Below, piece by piece: positions 61,188-64,000 of a stretch of 64,000 nucleotides of DNA. A program made the position numbers and the translations under genes. Below the pieces are notes generated by a model. It was not told the DNA's origin and did not search any database. It worked only from the letters and a program-made list of their open reading frames with translations. How positions within the stretch are numbered: position 1 is the first letter of the stretch; each line of letters starts with the position of its first letter. The DNA comes from Methylacidimicrobium sp. B4 (GTDB taxonomy: Bacteria; Verrucomicrobiota; Verrucomicrobiia; Methylacidiphilales; Methylacidiphilaceae), in the NCBI RefSeq assembly GCF_017310545.1, contig NZ_CP066203.1, forward strand, positions 682,001 through 746,000. The letters run 5' to 3'.

Positions 61188-62404
61188 CGGTACCCGCGCC
61201 CCTCCGCCCGGAGCACCTTCCCATCCACCATGAGGAAGAGAGGCTCCTCCCGCCCTTCCACGCAGGCTTCCCAGGGATCGGTGCCGCTTGCCCACCGAAA
61301 GGCGGCCAAGTCGGCCCAGGCTCCGCCCCGGATTTCGCCCAGGGTGCCGGGAAAGCCCAAGGCTCGGGCGGGTGCCGAGGTGACCATCTCCCACCAGCGC
61401 TGGGCCGGGATCCCGGGATGCTGCCGGCGAGCCGCGCGGATCTCCTCCCGCAAGTCGAGGGAGTCGTTGCTGGCCAGGCTGTCGGTCGCCAGGCAGACGG
61501 GGATGCCGAGGGAGAGCATCCGCTCGAGAGGGAACGGAGCGTACGAAAAGAAGGCGTGCGACTTGGGGCAGTGGACGACCGGGTGCTCCCCTCGCGCCAG
61601 GAGAGCCCAGTCCGCATCCGCCAAGTAGTTCAAGTGGACGAGCAGCATGCCGGGGACCAGGCCGCCGATCCGCTCGAGCCACTGGAGCGGGGAGAGCTCG
61701 CGGCCGTTCTCCCTTGGGCTCCCGGCCTGCCGGACCAGATCGAGGAGAGCGCCGCCTCCCTGGCAAAACATCTCCCACTCCTCGGGCGACTCGGAGAGGT
61801 GCGTGGTCACCGGAAGGCGAAAGCGCTCGGCGCTCTGCCGGACGAGCCGGTAGAGCTCTGGGGAGACCGTGTAGGGCGCATGCGGTGCGAGCCCCAGCTT
61901 GCCGAGCGGGCGGTGGGGATCGTCAAAGAAGCGGAGCGCCCCGCAAGTCGCCTCGGGAGACCAGAGGTGGGGACGGATATCGAGCAGCTCGAGGAACCAC
62001 CAGCAGCGGAGCGGAAAGCGGTCGGCCAGCAGCAGAAGCTCGGGATAGGCCTCCATGTTGGCCACTCCGGTCGTGCCGGACCCGGCGAGGAGACCGAAGC
62101 CCTCCTCGAGCGCCGCTTCGAGCTCCAGTGGGCTCAAGGAGGCCTTGAGGCGGACGATCTCCTTGACCCAGGCGGGAAAGGAGTGGGCGGGAAGCTTCCC
62201 CCGGAGTCCCGTGTAGTCGAGATGAACATGGGCGTTGATCAGGCCCGGGGAGAGAACCGCATCCTCGAGGACGACCCGCTCCTCGCCGAGCCGCAGAGGA
62301 ATCTCCTCCGCTACCTGGACGATCCGGTTCCCGAGGACGCGAACCGTCCCGGGGGCCAGGAGCTCGCCGGGTCCGAGGATGAGAGCCTTTGCGCAAATGA
62401 GCAT
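61184..62404 (-). CDS. metal-dependent amidohydrolase (deaminase-like)
   Basis: 406 residues. Amidohydrolase barrel with INAHVHLDYTGLRG, LAPHAPYTVSPEL, VTTHLSESPEE, CPKSHAFFSYAPF and LATDSLASNDSLDL. It resembles the SsnA/TrzN/MtaD group and the aminodeoxyfutalosine deaminases of the futalosine menaquinone pathway; the substrate is undetermined. It is tightly linked to bioF by a GTGA overlap and six bases from the PAP2 gene, so it belongs to the operon. Confidence 0.85.
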   Translation of the reverse strand: MLICAKALILGPGELLAPGTVRVLGNRIVQVAEEIPLRLGEERVVLEDAVLSPGLINAHVHLDYTGLRGKLPAHSFPAWVKEIVRLKASLSPLELEAALEEGFGLLAGSGTTGVANMEAYPELLLLADRFPLRCWWFLELLDIRPHLWSPEATCGALRFFDDPHRPLGKLGLAPHAPYTVSPELYRLVRQSAERFRLPVTTHLSESPEEWEMFCQGGGALLDLVRQAGSPRENGRELSPLQWLERIGGLVPGMLLVHLNYLADADWALLARGEHPVVHCPKSHAFFSYAPFPLERMLSLGIPVCLATDSLASNDSLDLREEIRAARRQHPGIPAQRWWEMVTSAPARALGFPGTLGEIRGGAWADLAAFRWASGTDPWEACVEGREEPLFLMVDGKVLRAEGRGYR

Positions 62405-62410
62405 CTGTCG

Positions 62411-63073
62411 TTACCCGATCCCGCCTTCCTCTGCTTCCTGCGGCTTCTCCCCGCGCCGATCCCGGGCGTAGAGGAGTCGGGGATGGGCGGCAAAGAGGCG
62501 TGGGGAAACCTGGGCTCCCCACCGGCGCCAGGCGTAGGCGGCCCCAGAGGAGAGCGCCCAGCCATAGAAGGCTCCCGCAAGCCAGCCGGCGAGAACGTCC
62601 GAGGGATAGTGGACCCCGAGATAGATCCGCGAGTAGCCGACCAGGAGCGCCCAGAGCCAGACCCAGGCCAGCCGCGGCCCGTAGAAAGCGGTCACCAGGT
62701 AGGCGAGCGCTGCGTTGTTCGCCGCATGCCCGGAAGGAAACGACCGGCCCCGTGGGCCCTGGCTCGGGTCGGACCAGGAGATCTTCCCTTCCTCCACCTC
62801 CCGAACCCCGGGAAGCACCGAAAAGGGACGGGGGCGGTTGACGAGGTGCTTGAGCCCGTCGGTCATGCCCATATCCCCGACCACGAGGCTCAGCCCCACG
62901 AGGCCCAGGAAGCAACGCTCGCGGAAGCGGCCGAAGAGGGTCAAGAAGACCACCCCCGCCAGAACGATTCCCTGGAAATGGTGATAGTGGGAGACGAAGG
63001 GCATCGAGCGGTCAAGGAGGGGACTGGTCCAATGGGTGTTGATCTCGTAGAAGAGCCAGAGATCCCAACCCAT
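62411..63073 (-). CDS. PAP2-family phosphatase (lipid-phosphate type)
   Basis: 220 residues from ATG 63073. Five to six transmembrane helices. The three PAP2 motifs are KHLVNRPRPF, RSFPSGHAANNAA and SRIYLGVHYPSDV. Likely acts on undecaprenyl- or lipid-A-type phosphates in the inner membrane. Lies in the operon between the metal ATPase and the amidohydrolase. Confidence 0.9.
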   Translation of the reverse strand: MGWDLWLFYEINTHWTSPLLDRSMPFVSHYHHFQGIVLAGVVFLTLFGRFRERCFLGLVGLSLVVGDMGMTDGLKHLVNRPRPFSVLPGVREVEEGKISWSDPSQGPRGRSFPSGHAANNAALAYLVTAFYGPRLAWVWLWALLVGYSRIYLGVHYPSDVLAGWLAGAFYGWALSSGAAYAWRRWGAQVSPRLFAAHPRLLYARDRRGEKPQEAEEGGIG

Positions 63074-63141
63074 ATCGTTTGACCGCTCCGCCGCGCTTCC
63101 TCGCGCTCCCCGTCGCCGGGAGCGCGAACCCCCTTCGTACG

Positions 63142-64000
63142 TCAGCGGCGGTAGAGTCGCAAGGCATTCCCGACGACAAAGAGGTCGGACATGCCCATCG
63201 CCGCCGCGCAGACGGCGGGAGCGAGCACGCCGAAGATCGCCAGAGGAATGGCCGCCGCGTTGTAAAAGAAGGCCCAAAAGAGATTCTCGTGGATCGTCCG
63301 GAGCGTCTTGGCGCTCAAGGAGAGAATTTCCGGGATCGCCTCGATGTCCCTGCGCAGCAGGATCACATCGGCCGATTCCCGGGCGATGTCGGTCGCCTGG
63401 AGCACGGCGATGCCGAGGTCGGCCTGGGCGAGAGCGGGCGCATCATTGATCCCGTCTCCCACGAACGCGACCCCCTCCCCTTGGGACTGGAGCTTCTGCA
63501 CAAGCTCCGCCTTGGCTTCCGGACGCACCTCGGCAAAGGTCCGCTCCGCCGGGATTCCCACCTCTCGGGAGAAGGCGAAGGCCGCCTCGGCCCGATCGCC
63601 CGAAAAGAGGTAGACCGCATAGCCCGCTTCCTGCAGCCCGCGGAGCACCTCCGCCGCCGAGGGCTTGGGCCGGGCGAGGATCGGCAGGGTCGCCAGGAGT
63701 TGCTTGCCCGAGGCGAGGCCGAGCGTTCCGTTGGCTCCGCCTGCCACCTCCGCAGGCAGCGAAACGCCGAGCTCTTCGAGCCAGCGCAGCGAGCCCAGCC
63801 GCACGCTCTCTCCCTGGAAGGATGCCCGCACTCCCAGGCCGCGCTCCTCCTCCCAGTCCTCCAGCTCGACACCCTCCGCCTCCGCAAAATGCCGGGAGAC
63901 CGCTTGGCTCAACGGATGGCGGCTCGGAGCGGCGAGCGCCCGTGCGAGCCCTTCCGCTTCTGCGGGCTCGCAGCCATAATAGGAGGGCTTTCCCACGGTC
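63142..64000 (-). CDS. heavy-metal P1B-type ATPase, C-terminal part (cut by window edge)
   Basis: About 286 residues visible. The window cuts the gene right after the DKTGT motif (TVGKPSYYGC follows). Seen are the P1B HP motif RHPLSQAV, FSGDRAEAAF, GDGINDAPALAQADLG in the P-domain, and the last two membrane helices with AMGMSDLFVVGNALRLYRR. The usual copper motif MxxSS here reads MGMSD, so the metal is uncertain (copper or another soft metal). Probably exports metal from the cytosol or supplies an oxidase. It is the first gene of the leftward operon seen. Confidence 0.9.
   Translation of the reverse strand, partial: TVGKPSYYGCEPAEAEGLARALAAPSRHPLSQAVSRHFAEAEGVELEDWEEERGLGVRASFQGESVRLGSLRWLEELGVSLPAEVAGGANGTLGLASGKQLLATLPILARPKPSAAEVLRGLQEAGYAVYLFSGDRAEAAFAFSREVGIPAERTFAEVRPEAKAELVQKLQSQGEGVAFVGDGINDAPALAQADLGIAVLQATDIARESADVILLRRDIEAIPEILSLSAKTLRTIHENLFWAFFYNAAAIPLAIFGVLAPAVCAAAMGMSDLFVVGNALRLYRR

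Noticed and set aside
61418-63082. 554-codon rightward frame opposite the amidohydrolase and PAP2 genes
   Set aside because: It spans two conserved opposite-strand genes; composition is typical of a shadow frame.

Overview
The window is GC-rich, densely packed bacterial chromosome. Several genes point to an acidophilic, chemolithotroph-like member of the Verrucomicrobiota, perhaps a Methylacidimicrobium-type methanotroph. The clues are a CGWS glutaredoxin-like protein of a type common in that phylum, a form II RuBisCO, a small c-type cytochrome and a heavy-metal P-type ATPase. The placement is an inference: the window has no 16S rRNA or methane-oxidation gene.

Layout. (1) 1-6200: tRNA-Gly, a solitary form II RuBisCO (cbbM), and an overlapping pair for a GH63-like glucosidase and a polyphosphate-glucokinase-like ROK kinase, which suggests glycogen or trehalose-type sugar use. 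(2) 6200-28300: a decaying accessory island. It holds an AbiEi-type antitoxin with a broken nucleotidyltransferase partner, a truncated OLD-like ATPase, two Fic proteins with palindromic operators, an IS1380 remnant, an MNT/HEPN pair with a frameshifted MNT, a giant nuclease-STAND NTPase resembling Avs anti-phage proteins, and one intact plus three degraded ISL3 elements. It also holds a truncated protein with a duplicated helical module, VapBC-like fragments, an intact Phd/PIN pair, a 17-unit Sel1-repeat protein, and an IS607-type TnpA/TnpB unit. A 376-bp segment occurs at two places, 7.1 kb apart. (3) 28350-43500: housekeeping and metabolic genes: zwf, argG, dxs, xseB, nfo, glutaredoxin-like, uracil-DNA glycosylase family 5 overlapping a cytosine-deaminase-like gene, a phospholipase-C/acid-phosphatase-type phosphoesterase, a HAD phosphatase, and a SAM-I riboswitch in front of a threonine-synthase-like / MoaD-like / NIL-domain operon. 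(4) 43500-48140: a ribosomal cluster read leftwards (rpsT, map, rpmJ, rpsM, rpsK, rpsD, rpoA, rplQ). (5) 48170-64000: a membrane HExxH protein, argS, a NarL-type two-component pair, a membrane protein, tRNA-Glu, carbonic anhydrase, an old-yellow-enzyme, arylamine N-acetyltransferase, cytochrome c, and a leftward operon running from a metal P-type ATPase (cut by the window edge) through PAP2 phosphatase, amidohydrolase, bioF and bioA to a Na+/H+ antiporter.

The most interesting material is (a) the convergent pair of large, IS-truncated proteins at 11.8-19.1 kb, one with the architecture of an anti-phage STAND NTPase, and (b) the SAM-riboswitch-controlled thrC-like/MoaD/NIL operon. By analogy with CysM/CysO, (b) could be a thiocarboxylate-dependent homocysteine (methionine) pathway rather than threonine synthesis.
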